DNA of 49,950 nt from contig CASFZH010000009.1 in NCBI GenBank assembly GCA_949299115.1, forward strand, positions 1 through 49,950, read 5' to 3'. Shown piece by piece: positions 1 to 8,767 of this stretch (the stretch's first letter is position 1; the number at the start of each line of letters is the position of its first letter). The translations under genes and the position numbers were made by a program. Source of the stretch: an uncultured Helicobacter sp. GTDB taxonomy: Bacteria; Campylobacterota; Campylobacteria; Campylobacterales; Helicobacteraceae. The notes below the pieces were generated by a model. It did not search any database and had not been told where the DNA came from. It saw only the letters and a list, made by a program, of their open reading frames with translations.

Positions 1-282
1 TTTAATCCTTTTAGTTATTATGAAAAGAGACTCTTTGATTTCTTTGATTCTATTTTTAGTCAAGAACCACAGAAAGCTTTTAGGAGAGGGAAAGGGCAGA
101 TAATGCAACAGTATCAAACTATGCTTGAAGAGAATATGTATTTTGGACATTTTGTCAGACAAAAAGTCCCATACATTATGAAGTATAAAAAAACCTTACA
201 AATCTTTCATGCACTACTCACTCTACCTTACCAACCACGTAGATTTTTTAGATATATGAAAGCCAAGATGAAAAAATCATAA
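1..282 (+). CDS. C-terminal end of an unrecognised protein (partial)
   Basis: An open frame runs from the first base of the window to a TAA and encodes the last 93 residues of a protein whose start lies outside. The tail is rich in aromatic and basic residues (for example FGHFVRQKVPYIMKYKK and a lysine-rich end), with no signal peptide or membrane segment visible. I do not recognise the family. A cytoplasmic enzyme of surface-polysaccharide metabolism is possible from its general look, but that is only an impression. The reading is supported by the uninterrupted frame and the stop just before an AT-rich intergenic stretch. Confidence 0.55.
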   Translation, partial: FNPFSYYEKRLFDFFDSIFSQEPQKAFRRGKGQIMQQYQTMLEENMYFGHFVRQKVPYIMKYKKTLQIFHALLTLPYQPRRFFRYMKAKMKKS

Positions 283-419
283 AAGTGCATGTTATGCAGC
301 AAAAAATTACAGTGATATAATGAGTAAATGATGCTTTACAAATTTTCATAAAATACTAAAGAAAAATGAAAACCACAAAAAGATTTGATATAAAAATACA
401 ATTTTTATAAGACATTTAG

Positions 420-425
420 TATAAT
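420..425 (+). promoter_or_regulatory. -10 element of the folE promoter
   Basis: TATAAT lies about 105 bases before the folE ATG, in an otherwise gene-free stretch. Epsilonproteobacterial sigma-70 promoters depend mainly on this extended -10 box and often lack a clear -35, as here. Assigning it to folE is inference from position. Confidence 0.5.
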
Positions 426-528
426 GTACGACAACAATACTATTATGCTTAGTAAGCTATGAATAAAATGAGTAAAAATAAAAACATAGAATATACCATT
501 AATCGTATCCAATTAATTGAGAGTTTTT

Positions 529-1122
529 ATGAAAAACCCTAAACAAATACTACAAGACAATCACACACATTGCACAAATGCTTATATCGAGAGTTTATGT
601 GCTTTAATCGGAGAAAATCCAAAACGTGAAGGATTACTAAAAACATCACAAAGACTTGCTAATTTACATGAATTTCTTTATAGCGGCTACGCATATAACC
701 CTAATGAAATTTTGAATTCCATGTTTAGCGATGGGGCATGTAAAGAAATGGTTGTTATTAAGGATATAGAATTTTACTCTATGTGCGAACACCATTTGTT
801 GCCTTTTTTTGGAAAAATTTCTATTGGCTACATACCCAATAAACAAGTAGCTGGAATCTCAAATTTTGCCAACCTCGTTGAGGTATTTGCAAGAAGATTA
901 CAAATACAAGAAAATCTGACAACACAAATTGCCGATACTATTATGGAATCTTTAAATCCTAAGGGCACAATGGTGGTATGTGAAGCACTCCATTTATGTA
1001 TGGCAATGCGTGGCACACAAAAACAAAATGCTAAAATTATAACATCTGCTGTTCGCGGTTTATTTCAAAAAGATTCTCGCACAAGAACAGAATTTATGCA
1101 GCTTACTGCAACAAAATCCTAA
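529..1122 (+). CDS. folE: GTP cyclohydrolase I (FolE)
   Basis: Converts GTP to 7,8-dihydroneopterin triphosphate, the first step toward folate and, in many bacteria, queuosine. The protein has 197 residues from the ATG chosen here. A TTG four codons upstream is in frame, but GAGAG sits at Shine-Dalgarno distance before the ATG, so I prefer the ATG. Zinc ligands are visible: the CEHH motif (C86, H88, H89) and C157 in HLCMAMRG. The ENPKREGLLKTSQR segment near the N-terminus and the GISNFANLVEVFARRLQIQE helix are family hallmarks. It stands alone behind its own -10 box and converges with rpoN, the two stop codons being two bases apart, so transcripts may overlap at the 3' ends. Confidence 0.95.
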   Translation: MKNPKQILQDNHTHCTNAYIESLCALIGENPKREGLLKTSQRLANLHEFLYSGYAYNPNEILNSMFSDGACKEMVVIKDIEFYSMCEHHLLPFFGKISIGYIPNKQVAGISNFANLVEVFARRLQIQENLTTQIADTIMESLNPKGTMVVCEALHLCMAMRGTQKQNAKIITSAVRGLFQKDSRTRTEFMQLTATKS

Positions 1123-1124
1123 CA

Positions 1125-2423
1125 TTACATGCTCATTTCATACATACGCTTACGTTCACTTGAACCCAATATGCCTAACTGTTTGCGATATTTCGTAATC
1201 GTCCTACGAACTATTTTTAAATCAAACTTTTTTTCAATAAGCTCCAAAATCTTAATATCAGAAAGTGGTTTGCGTTTGTCCTCATTTTTTATAAGCTCAT
1301 TGAGAAAATCTTTAATGCTAGCATTTGACGTATCGCCATCAATCGCTGTGGTAAAAAAGCTCTTAATCGGAAATACACCTCTATTGCATTCTAAAAATTT
1401 ATTAGCAATGGCACGCGATATGGTGCTTGGAGAATGTCCAAACTCATCAGCCAAATCCTTTAACTTCATTGGTTTAATCTCACCACCCATAAAAAAGTCA
1501 TATTGATACTCTATAATCATCAAGCCAATTTTACGTATTGTTGCCTTACGCATATCAAGAGCATCAACCAAATCTCTTGCTTCTTTCAATTTTGTTTTAA
1601 AATATTGATCATCTTGCAATGCCTTAGTTTTTGGTTTTTCAATAATCATACTTGGATAATACGAATCATTTAAACTTAACTCGATAGTATTGTTTTCCTG
1701 TGTTACAATAATATCTGCGATAACCACACCAGAATCTTCTTTAAAATCAAGACTTGGAATACGACGAAAATCTTTAATAACTTTCATAATTTTTTCATAA
1801 TTTTTATATTTCTTAAATTTAGCATGATTTTCAAGATTCTTAATAATTTCTAATGCTATGTCATAATCATGTCCATCTAATTCACTTGCGTCAAGTTGAA
1901 ATACTAAGCTTTCTTCTAAATCTTTCGCACCAACACCAGTTGGCTCTAAATGACAGAATCTCCATCGCACACGTTCAATCTCATGTTCATCTGTTTTAAT
2001 ACCGCGTTTTTCTAAATCTTTTAATAAATCTTGCATATCACAATCAAAAAAGCCTTCACTGTCAAGATTATCAATGATACCTAGAGCAATTTCTTGACTT
2101 CTTTTTGTTGGGAAAAGTGGCGGTGCTATTTGTTCTTGTAATGTCTCAATAAGACTTTTTTCATAAATAGTTAGAAGCTCAATTTTATCACCTACTGCAT
2201 TTTTAGCATTATGTAATCCTCTTTGTGGTGCTTTAAGTGGAGAAAGCTTGCCTTGCAAACTCGTAGCAAAAGCAGATTGAATCTCAATATAAGGATTATC
2301 CTCGCTTACTTTGCTTAGAGTTTCTTCTAATTCATCAATTGGACTCTGTAAGATTGGCAACCAACTCTTAAGAGTAGATGATAATTTCGATTTAACAGCA
2401 ATATTCTGCCTTAGCTTTGCCAT
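1125..2423 (-). CDS. rpoN: RNA polymerase sigma-54 factor (RpoN)
   Basis: Sigma-54 directs RNA polymerase to -24/-12 promoters and needs an activating ATPase. In Helicobacter and Campylobacter its main regulon is middle and late flagellar genes (hook, minor flagellin), under the FlgS/FlgR system. At 432 residues it is near the H. pylori length. The N-terminal activator-binding region (about 1-50) is followed by an acidic linker, the core-binding domain, a helix-turn-helix (LKDLADEFGHSPSTISRAIA) and the diagnostic RpoN box VRRTITKYRKQLGI at about 405-418. The start is an ATG; the next 265 bases upstream, toward the divergent aroK, carry both promoters. No flagellar gene is nearby, which is usual for these scattered genomes. 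Confidence 0.96.
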   Translation of the reverse strand: MAKLRQNIAVKSKLSSTLKSWLPILQSPIDELEETLSKVSEDNPYIEIQSAFATSLQGKLSPLKAPQRGLHNAKNAVGDKIELLTIYEKSLIETLQEQIAPPLFPTKRSQEIALGIIDNLDSEGFFDCDMQDLLKDLEKRGIKTDEHEIERVRWRFCHLEPTGVGAKDLEESLVFQLDASELDGHDYDIALEIIKNLENHAKFKKYKNYEKIMKVIKDFRRIPSLDFKEDSGVVIADIIVTQENNTIELSLNDSYYPSMIIEKPKTKALQDDQYFKTKLKEARDLVDALDMRKATIRKIGLMIIEYQYDFFMGGEIKPMKLKDLADEFGHSPSTISRAIANKFLECNRGVFPIKSFFTTAIDGDTSNASIKDFLNELIKNEDKRKPLSDIKILELIEKKFDLKIVRRTITKYRKQLGILGSSERKRMYEMSM

Positions 2424-2688
2424 TGAATTAACGCCTCATGTAAAATCTAACTTTTAAATTGTAGCAAAATATACCATAATTGACAATAAATTTGTAGATG
2501 TTCAAATCTAAAAACTCAAACCAGCCTAAATATTTATAATTTTGATGTATCTAGTAGAATATTTATAGAAGCAAACATTACGGAATACACATCTTTTAAG
2601 ATATAATCATAGAATATATTTATTAAAAATAAAACATAGCTGCTACAGTTATAATATTTCTTACGGCATACTATTTTATGGAAAAAAT

Positions 2689-3216
2689 ATGAAAAATATA
2701 GTTTTAATTGGCTTTATGGGTAGCGGAAAAAGCACAATTGCTAAACGACTCTCTGCTATACTTCAATGGAGATGGGTAGATAGTGATGAATATATTGTGT
2801 ATCAGCAAAAATGCAGTATTAAACAAATTTTTCAAGAATATGGGGAATCTCATTTTAGAAAATTAGAATCTGAGTTTATAGAATCTTTTATGCAAAAAAA
2901 ACAATATATTATCGCCACAGGTGGTGGTATGCCCATTTTTAATGACATAACACATCTTGGAGTGCGATTCTATCTCAAAAGCGATTTTTTTACTATTACT
3001 CAACGTATTAAGTTGGCACAACAAGATGATAATAATAATACACGTCCACTCTTTGATGATATACAGCAAGCCCATGCACTTTATAAAAAAAGAGAGCCGC
3101 TTTATAAATCTCAAAGCGATTTTACTATCAATGCCAATACAGATGAAGATGGGGTAGCACGAGCAATTATTGACATAATAACAAATCACTACAAAGTAAA
3201 GATTGTAAATGCTTAA
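2689..3216 (+). CDS. aroK: Shikimate kinase (AroK)
   Basis: Phosphorylates shikimate to shikimate 3-phosphate with ATP, step five of the chorismate pathway for aromatic amino acids, folate and quinones. The 175-residue protein has the Walker A loop GFMGSGKST (8-16), the metal/shikimate-binding DSD (31-33), the substrate arginine R57 in FRKLESE, the glycine-rich ATGGG (76-80) and the lid arginine R119 in RPLF. The lid region carries a short DDNNN run encoded by a GAT/AAT trinucleotide stretch, a mild local oddity. It is the first gene of a three-gene cluster: the following glycosyltransferase starts 8 bases before its stop, so the two are very likely translated from one mRNA. Confidence 0.95.
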   Translation: MKNIVLIGFMGSGKSTIAKRLSAILQWRWVDSDEYIVYQQKCSIKQIFQEYGESHFRKLESEFIESFMQKKQYIIATGGGMPIFNDITHLGVRFYLKSDFFTITQRIKLAQQDDNNNTRPLFDDIQQAHALYKKREPLYKSQSDFTINANTDEDGVARAIIDIITNHYKVKIVNA

Positions 3217-4297
3217 AGTCAATTACAACAAACATTATCACTTTCTGCTTATACATTGCAAAACCTATAACGATGGCATTGGTGTAATCCTATCATTACA
3301 ATGTATCGAAGCCTTAAAAATAAAATTTCCAAACGCCACTATTAGCTTTTTGTTGCACTCAAGTATGCAAGATTGCGTAAAACATAATCCATATTTAAAA
3401 AATATTTTCTGTATTGATACAGCATCAAATATTATAAAGGATTTAAAAAAAGCTAAGATTGATATTTCCATCTCTTTATTTGCAGATAAAAATAGTACAT
3501 TGGCGATTTTTAGAGCTGGAATAAAAACACGTATTGGTATTTTTCAAAATCTTCATTCATTACTGTTTAACTATAAAATAAAGCAAAAACGTTCAGCATT
3601 GCATAAACACGAAGCACAATATAATCTTGATTTATTAAAATTTCTTGGTTGCAACAATACTTTTTATCCTAAAATTTACCTTAATATTAGCGAAAAACAA
3701 GAATCACAACAACATTTAGAAAATATTTTTAATGTTCATGCTCTACTAGATTCTGGCTATATTGCAATCTGTCCAAGTAATGGGTGGCAATTAGGCTGGA
3801 TGGCTAAAAACTTTTTGCATATCGCCAACGAATTAGCATTACAATATAATATTTTAATTTTTGGTATGCCACAAGAAACACAAGGATACAATGCCATGTT
3901 ACAAAATTATAGTAATTTATCAGAAAAGAATTTCATTACATATACTACTCATAACACTGCAAACAACAAAAAAACTTCTATCTATTCTTTGCGTAATCTG
4001 CTCGCCATAATCAGTCATGCAAGGCTTTTCATCGGCAACAATACCGTATTATTGCATATGGCAAGTGCACTTGATATTCCAACTTTAAGTTTATTTCCAT
4101 ATAAATCACCTATTACCCCAGTGCGTTATGCCCCTTTTAGCAAAAAAAATATTCATATTATTGTTACGCCTTTTGGAATCTTTGAACCACACAAACAAAC
4201 AATGTTTGATAACGATGATATACAGGGGTTACGAATGGAAAATATTATGCCAGAACTCATACTTAATATTTTACGACACAAGATTCTCACTGCATAA
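3209..4297 (+). CDS. Glycosyltransferase family 9 (heptosyltransferase-like) protein
   Basis: Probably transfers a heptose or related sugar from an ADP-sugar during lipopolysaccharide core assembly on the inner leaflet. Family GT9 (WaaC/WaaF) is recognisable by the second-domain signature FIGNNTVLLHMASALDIPTL, by the CPSNGWQLGWMAKNF segment, equivalent to the donor-binding loop, and by the overall two-domain length of 362 residues. Similarity in the first domain is weak, and the family's usual N-terminal glycine-rich acceptor loop is replaced by KTYNDGIGVILSL. A specific acceptor therefore cannot be assigned. The gene overlaps aroK by 8 bases and shares a base with lnt in a TAATG junction, which argues for translational coupling and an envelope role for the cluster. 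Confidence 0.8.
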   Translation: MLKVNYNKHYHFLLIHCKTYNDGIGVILSLQCIEALKIKFPNATISFLLHSSMQDCVKHNPYLKNIFCIDTASNIIKDLKKAKIDISISLFADKNSTLAIFRAGIKTRIGIFQNLHSLLFNYKIKQKRSALHKHEAQYNLDLLKFLGCNNTFYPKIYLNISEKQESQQHLENIFNVHALLDSGYIAICPSNGWQLGWMAKNFLHIANELALQYNILIFGMPQETQGYNAMLQNYSNLSEKNFITYTTHNTANNKKTSIYSLRNLLAIISHARLFIGNNTVLLHMASALDIPTLSLFPYKSPITPVRYAPFSKKNIHIIVTPFGIFEPHKQTMFDNDDIQGLRMENIMPELILNILRHKILTA

Positions 4298-6129
4298 TGA
4301 AGACAAATATGAAGAAATTTTTTACTGTCTTACGATATGAGCATTTTTGTTTCTTACAAGAAACACAAGCTATACAGCACATTATACAATACTGCATTGC
4401 CCTAGTATCACATTATTTTGCACCAAACACCTACATTGCCATACAACCAAAAACACAACAATATAAATATAAAACAAAAATATGGCAAAAAATTGGCATT
4501 GGCATGACTGCTGGAGTGATATTTTGGACACCATTTTGGAGCTTCGTTCTGCATGAAATCGCACCTTTATGGATATACATTAGCATTACATTTCTTGTTA
4601 TAATAGGGTTTTGCATATTTCTACTATCATGTTTAAGCCAAAATATGACAGATATAACAAACTCACAACAAGAGATTCGGCAACGAATGACCACAAAATC
4701 ACATGATAATGTGAGCAAACATTCCTATTGTGCAATACCAAACAACAAACGATATAGACACATACTACGTGGAATCTTTTCCCTCAATCCCCATTATTTT
4801 TTTGTGCAATTTTGGCTCTTTTTATGGCTGTGTATTCTTATTTTATCCATTTTACATCATAACATATATATTGCAATAAGCCTTTTTTATCCGTTATCAA
4901 TTACATTATTTTTATTTTTACCACGCGAATACCGATTCTGGTTTGGCTTTTTTGTAGGAATCATGGGATTTTATTGGATGACATTAAGCTTTCGCTTTGA
5001 GGATTTACATATAATAATCCCTTTTGCTATCATTGGTGTTGGTATAACGTATGGAATCTTATTGTGGTTTTTGCTATTTTTTAACAATCTGATATTGCGA
5101 ATATTAGCTATGTGTTCACTTTTTGTTATACACCCAACGGGATTTAATTGGTTTAATGTAGCATACTTGAGTTCATATAGTATTTTTGACGCATCGCTAT
5201 TAAGTCTTGTTTGTATTGCGTTTGGAATTTGCCTTAGTGTAATTCGTTCTCCCTATCGCTATATAAGTATATTCTGCATACTTCTCTCTTTTGATTACAG
5301 TTTTACCATTCAAGAACCAAAGCTACACGCTAAAATCATACAAACAGAATACGACCAAGACATGCGTTGGAGGGCTGATTATAAGAATTTCATCACAACA
5401 GAGAATCTCAATGCTATACAAGAAGCTATCGCAGAACACTATCCAATTATCATCTTTCCAGAAACAAGTTTGCCATTCATTGTCAACACAGACACAGAAA
5501 TCTACCGTATTCTTTTAGAAATGAGTAAAGATATTATAATTTTCATAGGTGGAATACGTGTGCAATCAGATTCCAATATTACACAAAATAACCACAAAAA
5601 ACTTCATATTTCTCAAGATTTTATTCCCATTGATAGAATCAAGCAAGATAACAATACTGTTGATAACATAAAACCAGAACAAACCTACATCAATACACCA
5701 AATACCAAAAAAGGCTACTATAATACAACATTTATTTTTGCTAATGCTACAAGCATTGTAGCCGATAAAGTAGCACTTGTGCCGTTTGGTGAGACACTAC
5801 CCTTTAATAATATATTGGGTAAAATTTTTGAAAATATTTTTGGAGAATCATTTGGATTTAATCAAGGCAATGAAATCATAAAGCTCCAATATAATGGATT
5901 AAAAATAGCAAATGCAAATTGCTATGAAGGAACAATGAGTATGCCCTATGAAAGTGGTGCACAATATATTATCATGGGTAGCAACAATGCTTGGTTTTCT
6001 CCATCAACACAGCATTTTATGCAACAAATGATAATAAAATATTATGCTAGAGCTTTTGATGTCTTTGTCTATCATGCAACAAATCTCACACCAAAGGCTA
6101 TCATTAGTCCAAATAATGGGCGACAATAA
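4297..6129 (+). CDS. lnt: Apolipoprotein N-acyltransferase (Lnt), extended N-terminus and short C-terminus
   Basis: Transfers an acyl chain from phospholipid to the N-terminal cysteine of lipoproteins in the inner membrane. The nitrilase-like catalytic triad is intact: E389 in IIFPETSLPF, K491 in ADKVALVPFGE and C542 in ANANCYEG. Six or so membrane helices (about 168-335) precede it. Two features are odd. The first 165 residues form an extra module with two hydrophobic helices (about 67-112) followed by a polar linker; from memory H. pylori Lnt is only about 425 residues against 610 here. The protein also stops 68 residues after the catalytic cysteine (E. coli Lnt continues about 125), so the usual last transmembrane helix is missing. 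The stop abuts the repeat-filled spacer. Start: ATG overlapping the preceding stop. Confidence 0.88.
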   Translation: MKTNMKKFFTVLRYEHFCFLQETQAIQHIIQYCIALVSHYFAPNTYIAIQPKTQQYKYKTKIWQKIGIGMTAGVIFWTPFWSFVLHEIAPLWIYISITFLVIIGFCIFLLSCLSQNMTDITNSQQEIRQRMTTKSHDNVSKHSYCAIPNNKRYRHILRGIFSLNPHYFFVQFWLFLWLCILILSILHHNIYIAISLFYPLSITLFLFLPREYRFWFGFFVGIMGFYWMTLSFRFEDLHIIIPFAIIGVGITYGILLWFLLFFNNLILRILAMCSLFVIHPTGFNWFNVAYLSSYSIFDASLLSLVCIAFGICLSVIRSPYRYISIFCILLSFDYSFTIQEPKLHAKIIQTEYDQDMRWRADYKNFITTENLNAIQEAIAEHYPIIIFPETSLPFIVNTDTEIYRILLEMSKDIIIFIGGIRVQSDSNITQNNHKKLHISQDFIPIDRIKQDNNTVDNIKPEQTYINTPNTKKGYYNTTFIFANATSIVADKVALVPFGETLPFNNILGKIFENIFGESFGFNQGNEIIKLQYNGLKIANANCYEGTMSMPYESGAQYIIMGSNNAWFSPSTQHFMQQMIIKYYARAFDVFVYHATNLTPKAIISPNNGRQ

Positions 6130-7135
6130 ATAAAACTATCGCGATAAGAATCTTGATTCTATCATGTTAAGCCTTTGAGTACAACAATCTTAGAAAAATA
6201 TTTTTAGATTCCATGTTTCATTATCACAAGATGTTTTGCTTCATTTATTTAGATATTTCGCTATGCTCAACATGACAAAATCTAACTTCTCAAAACTCTT
6301 ATAGAATCTTAGGTATCTAAAATATTCTAAATTTTTTACTTTCAATATGACAGAGATTCTAGAATATCAAACCATCAAAAACACAAATGTTAATGTCGTA
6401 TTGAGTCTTTAGGCAAAACATTTAAAGAATAAATAGAAAATCTTGGTATAAGTGCAACAATCCTCAAAATGATTTTCTCTAAGATGGTTTTGCCTACTCA
6501 ATACGACGGATTCTAAAATCAAAATCCTAGATTGCCACAAATCTGCTAACATAAATTCTCACAATGACAAAGAAAGACGGTGATAAGAATCTAGAATCTT
6601 AGATATTTCGCTTCGCTCAATATGACGTATTTATTAGATTCTAGATTCTCATACACACATGTTAATCTGTCATGTTGAGGATATGAAGTATTCGAAACAT
6701 TTAAAATTCTAGAATCTAAAAAGATTCTAGATTCTTTGTCATATTGAGGGTAAAACCCGAAATATCTAAAGTGTAGATTCTATATTCTATAAATAGTAGA
6801 TGTCCCTATAATTAATGAATCTCGCAATTACAAAGTACACTAAAAAATAAACAATATATCTAAAAACAATATATGAGTTTTATCACTAAAAAAATAATTA
6901 ATATTTGGGTTGATGATTCACTATTATAATTTTGAAGAACAAAAATTTTCACAATAATAATATAAATATCGCTTGGCGATAATACGACATAAACTATAAA
7001 AACACTAAGGTAACAAAACTACAATCCTACTATCATAAAAACATAAAACAGATGTTGGCTATATACAGAATCTATTAAAACTACAAGAAGTTTTTTTATC
7101 TCTTATCGTCTATATTTCTAAAATATTCGCAATAA
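6130..7135. repeat. Intergenic region with dispersed short repeats
   Basis: No gene is visible. Several imperfect copies of one motif occur in both orientations: AGATATTTCG...CTCAAYATGAC at 6251-6276 and 6601-6626, and its complement at 6668-6702 and 6737-6769. A partial copy lies near 6341-6352. Copies differ mainly in a variable 6-12 base centre. AGATTCT/AGAATCT words are packed between them. This is the style of short intergenic repeats dispersed through some bacterial genomes. The right-hand 300 bases (6830-7135) are plain AT-rich sequence. Confidence 0.6.
6395..6507. repeat. Nested inverted repeat (possible MITE-like or structured element)
   Basis: A 21-base arm at 6487-6507 is the exact reverse complement of 6395-6419 except for a four-base bulge (TCTT) in the left copy. 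Inside it a second 8-base stem pairs 6435-6442 (AGAAAATC) with 6471-6478. The whole folds into one long hairpin of about 113 bases. Its outer ends carry the same CTCAATAYGAC word as the neighbouring dispersed repeats. Confidence 0.6.
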
Positions 7136-8122
7136 TCAATACCTACAGATATACGCTGCCATATCAACCAATCTATGACTATACCCCATTTCATTATCAT
7201 ACCATGCAAGAATTTTTACATTTCTTTCGCCTATAGTAATCGTTTTATCTGCCACCACAATAGCACTATATGGAGAACCAATAAAATCACTTGACACTCT
7301 TTGCTCAGTATCTACCAAAAGCAACCCTTTCATAAATGAATTTTCTGCTTTGTAAAACGCCTCATTAATAGAATCTTTGCTCGCAGATTTTTTAAGAGTA
7401 AAGCTCACGTCCACTAGACTCACATCTGGTGTAGGCACACGGACAGCAATTCCATTCAGCTTGCCACTCAAATGTGGTAACACAAGCCCGATAGCCTTTG
7501 CAGCTCCTGTGCTAGTTGGAATCATATTCAAAGCTGCAGCACGTGCCCTACGTAAATCTTTGTGTCTTACATCAAGTAAATTTTGGTCATTTGTATAACT
7601 ATGGACAGTGGTCATAAGTCCATTTTCTATGCCAAAGCAATCGTCAATAACTTTAGTAATCGGAGCTAAACAATTTGTAGTGCAAGAAGCATTAGAAACA
7701 ACATTTTCACCTTGATAATTGATGTGATTTACACCATAAACAAAAGTAGGAGTATTATCTGCTGGTGCAGAAATAATAACCTTTTTAACATTATGCTTTA
7801 TATGTGCACTTGATTTTTCTAAAGTATTAAATTTACCTGTGCATTCAATAACACACATTGCATCACCAAAATGAAGATTTGATATATCTCTGTCGCTTAT
7901 AATTTGGACATTTTTACTTTTGCCTATAGATAATGTATGAGAATCTATTTTTTGCACATCACACTCCCCATGCACAGAATCATACTTTAATAAATGAAGC
8001 AATGTATCCGTATCACTTGTTGTATTCATTGCCACAAGTTCAATATCATCACGTTGTGCAATAATTCTTGCTACACAAAGCCCAATGCGCCCTGTTCCAT
8101 TAATAGCTACTTTTATATCCAT
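7136..8122 (-). CDS. gap: Glyceraldehyde-3-phosphate dehydrogenase
   Basis: Interconverts glyceraldehyde 3-phosphate and 1,3-bisphosphoglycerate in glycolysis/gluconeogenesis; with pgk nearby this gives the central three-carbon segment. The 328-residue protein has the Rossmann motif NGTGRIG (8-14), the catalytic cysteine C147 in [12 protein letters not shown], the HSYTNDQ segment and the C-terminal [16 protein letters not shown] signature. An upstream in-frame ATG would add 16 residues, but AAGGAAT lies just before the ATG used here and homology begins at once ([14 protein letters not shown]), so the shorter form is preferred. It is divergent from hup. A TACAAT box about 50 bases upstream is a likely promoter. 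Confidence 0.96.
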   Translation of the reverse strand: MDIKVAINGTGRIGLCVARIIAQRDDIELVAMNTTSDTDTLLHLLKYDSVHGECDVQKIDSHTLSIGKSKNVQIISDRDISNLHFGDAMCVIECTGKFNTLEKSSAHIKHNVKKVIISAPADNTPTFVYGVNHINYQGENVVSNASCTTNCLAPITKVIDDCFGIENGLMTTVHSYTNDQNLLDVRHKDLRRARAAALNMIPTSTGAAKAIGLVLPHLSGKLNGIAVRVPTPDVSLVDVSFTLKKSASKDSINEAFYKAENSFMKGLLLVDTEQRVSSDFIGSPYSAIVVADKTITIGERNVKILAWYDNEMGYSHRLVDMAAYICRY

Positions 8123-8173
8123 TTCATTCCTTAAATTCCAAAATGTATTTTGAAGTAAATTATTTGCCATAAA

Positions 8174-8179
8174 ATTGTA
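8174..8179 (-). promoter_or_regulatory. Likely -10 element for gap
   Basis: Read on the minus strand this is TACAAT in the context GATACAATTTTATGG, about 52 bases before the gap ATG. Assignment rests on position and consensus only. Confidence 0.4.
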
Positions 8180-8243
8180 TCAAAAACTTACAATTTTTTA
8201 CAATTTAATCATAAAATTACTTGATTTTCAACCAAAAATCCAA

Positions 8244-8249
8244 TACAAT
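8244..8249 (+). promoter_or_regulatory. Likely -10 element for hup
   Basis: TACAAT, 58 bases before the hup ATG. The mRNA leader would carry the strong AGGAG Shine-Dalgarno seen at 8296-8300. Confidence 0.45.
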
Positions 8250-8306
8250 AGCTTTTTATCTTTGAATTATTAAAGATAATGTTTAATTTATTTAGGAGTC
8301 ATAACT

Positions 8307-8600
8307 ATGAATAAGAGTGATTTTATAAAAACTATCAAAGAAGTTGGTGGTTACACAGAAAAAAAAGAGGCTGAAAAGGCACTTAATTCAGTCATTGGTG
8401 CTATTCATAAAGTTTTAAAAGCTAATGATACAGTTGAGTTAGTTGGCTTTGGTAAATTTCAAAATGCCTTACAAAAAGGTAAAGAAGGCAAAGTTCCAAA
8501 TACTGATAGAAAGTATAAAACAGCTGATAAATTAGTGCCAAAATTTAAGCCCGGAAAAGCCTTAAAAGATGAAATTGCTAAACTCAAGATTAAAAAGTAA
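8307..8600 (+). CDS. hup: HU-family DNA-binding protein
   Basis: Nucleoid protein that binds and bends DNA as a dimer. The 97-residue product has the HU/IHF architecture: an N-terminal helical pair starting MNKSDFIKTIKE, the core GFGKFQ turn, a lysine-rich beta-arm and the C-terminal PKFKPGKALKDEI signature. Helicobacter normally carries a single HU homologue, so this is probably the main architectural DNA protein. An AGGAG Shine-Dalgarno lies six bases before the ATG, fitting high expression. It is flanked by its own promoter box and an intrinsic terminator, so it appears to be monocistronic. Confidence 0.94.
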   Translation: MNKSDFIKTIKEVGGYTEKKEAEKALNSVIGAIHKVLKANDTVELVGFGKFQNALQKGKEGKVPNTDRKYKTADKLVPKFKPGKALKDEIAKLKIKK

Positions 8601-8620
8601 TTTCATTTTCATACTATTGG

Positions 8621-8642
8621 ATAAAACTTTGGTTTTATTTTT
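8621..8642 (+). terminator. Intrinsic terminator of hup
   Basis: A 7-base stem (ATAAAAC / GTTTTAT) with a TTTG loop is followed at once by a run of T, 20 bases after the hup stop. Confidence 0.6.
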
Positions 8643-8720
8643 AATCAAAATTCTACAAAATACAAATTAAGTAGGCAGTATTTTTACTTTTTTAATAAAT
8701 TTTAATTAAATTGCTTATGC

Positions 8721-8738
8721 TACAATAGGTGATATAAT
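8721..8738 (+). promoter_or_regulatory. Two overlapping candidate -10 boxes for pgk
   Basis: TACAAT (8721-8726) and TATAAT (8733-8738) lie 42 and 30 bases before the pgk ATG. The downstream one is the consensus match. A pair of start sites is possible. Confidence 0.5.
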
Positions 8739-8767
8739 CTGAAAATTTATAGAATCAAGGAGAAATT

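Noticed and set aside
1129..1506. Plus-strand open frame of 125 codons inside the rpoN region
   Set aside because: It is the complement of the well-supported rpoN 3' half, has no ribosome site and no recognisable domain.
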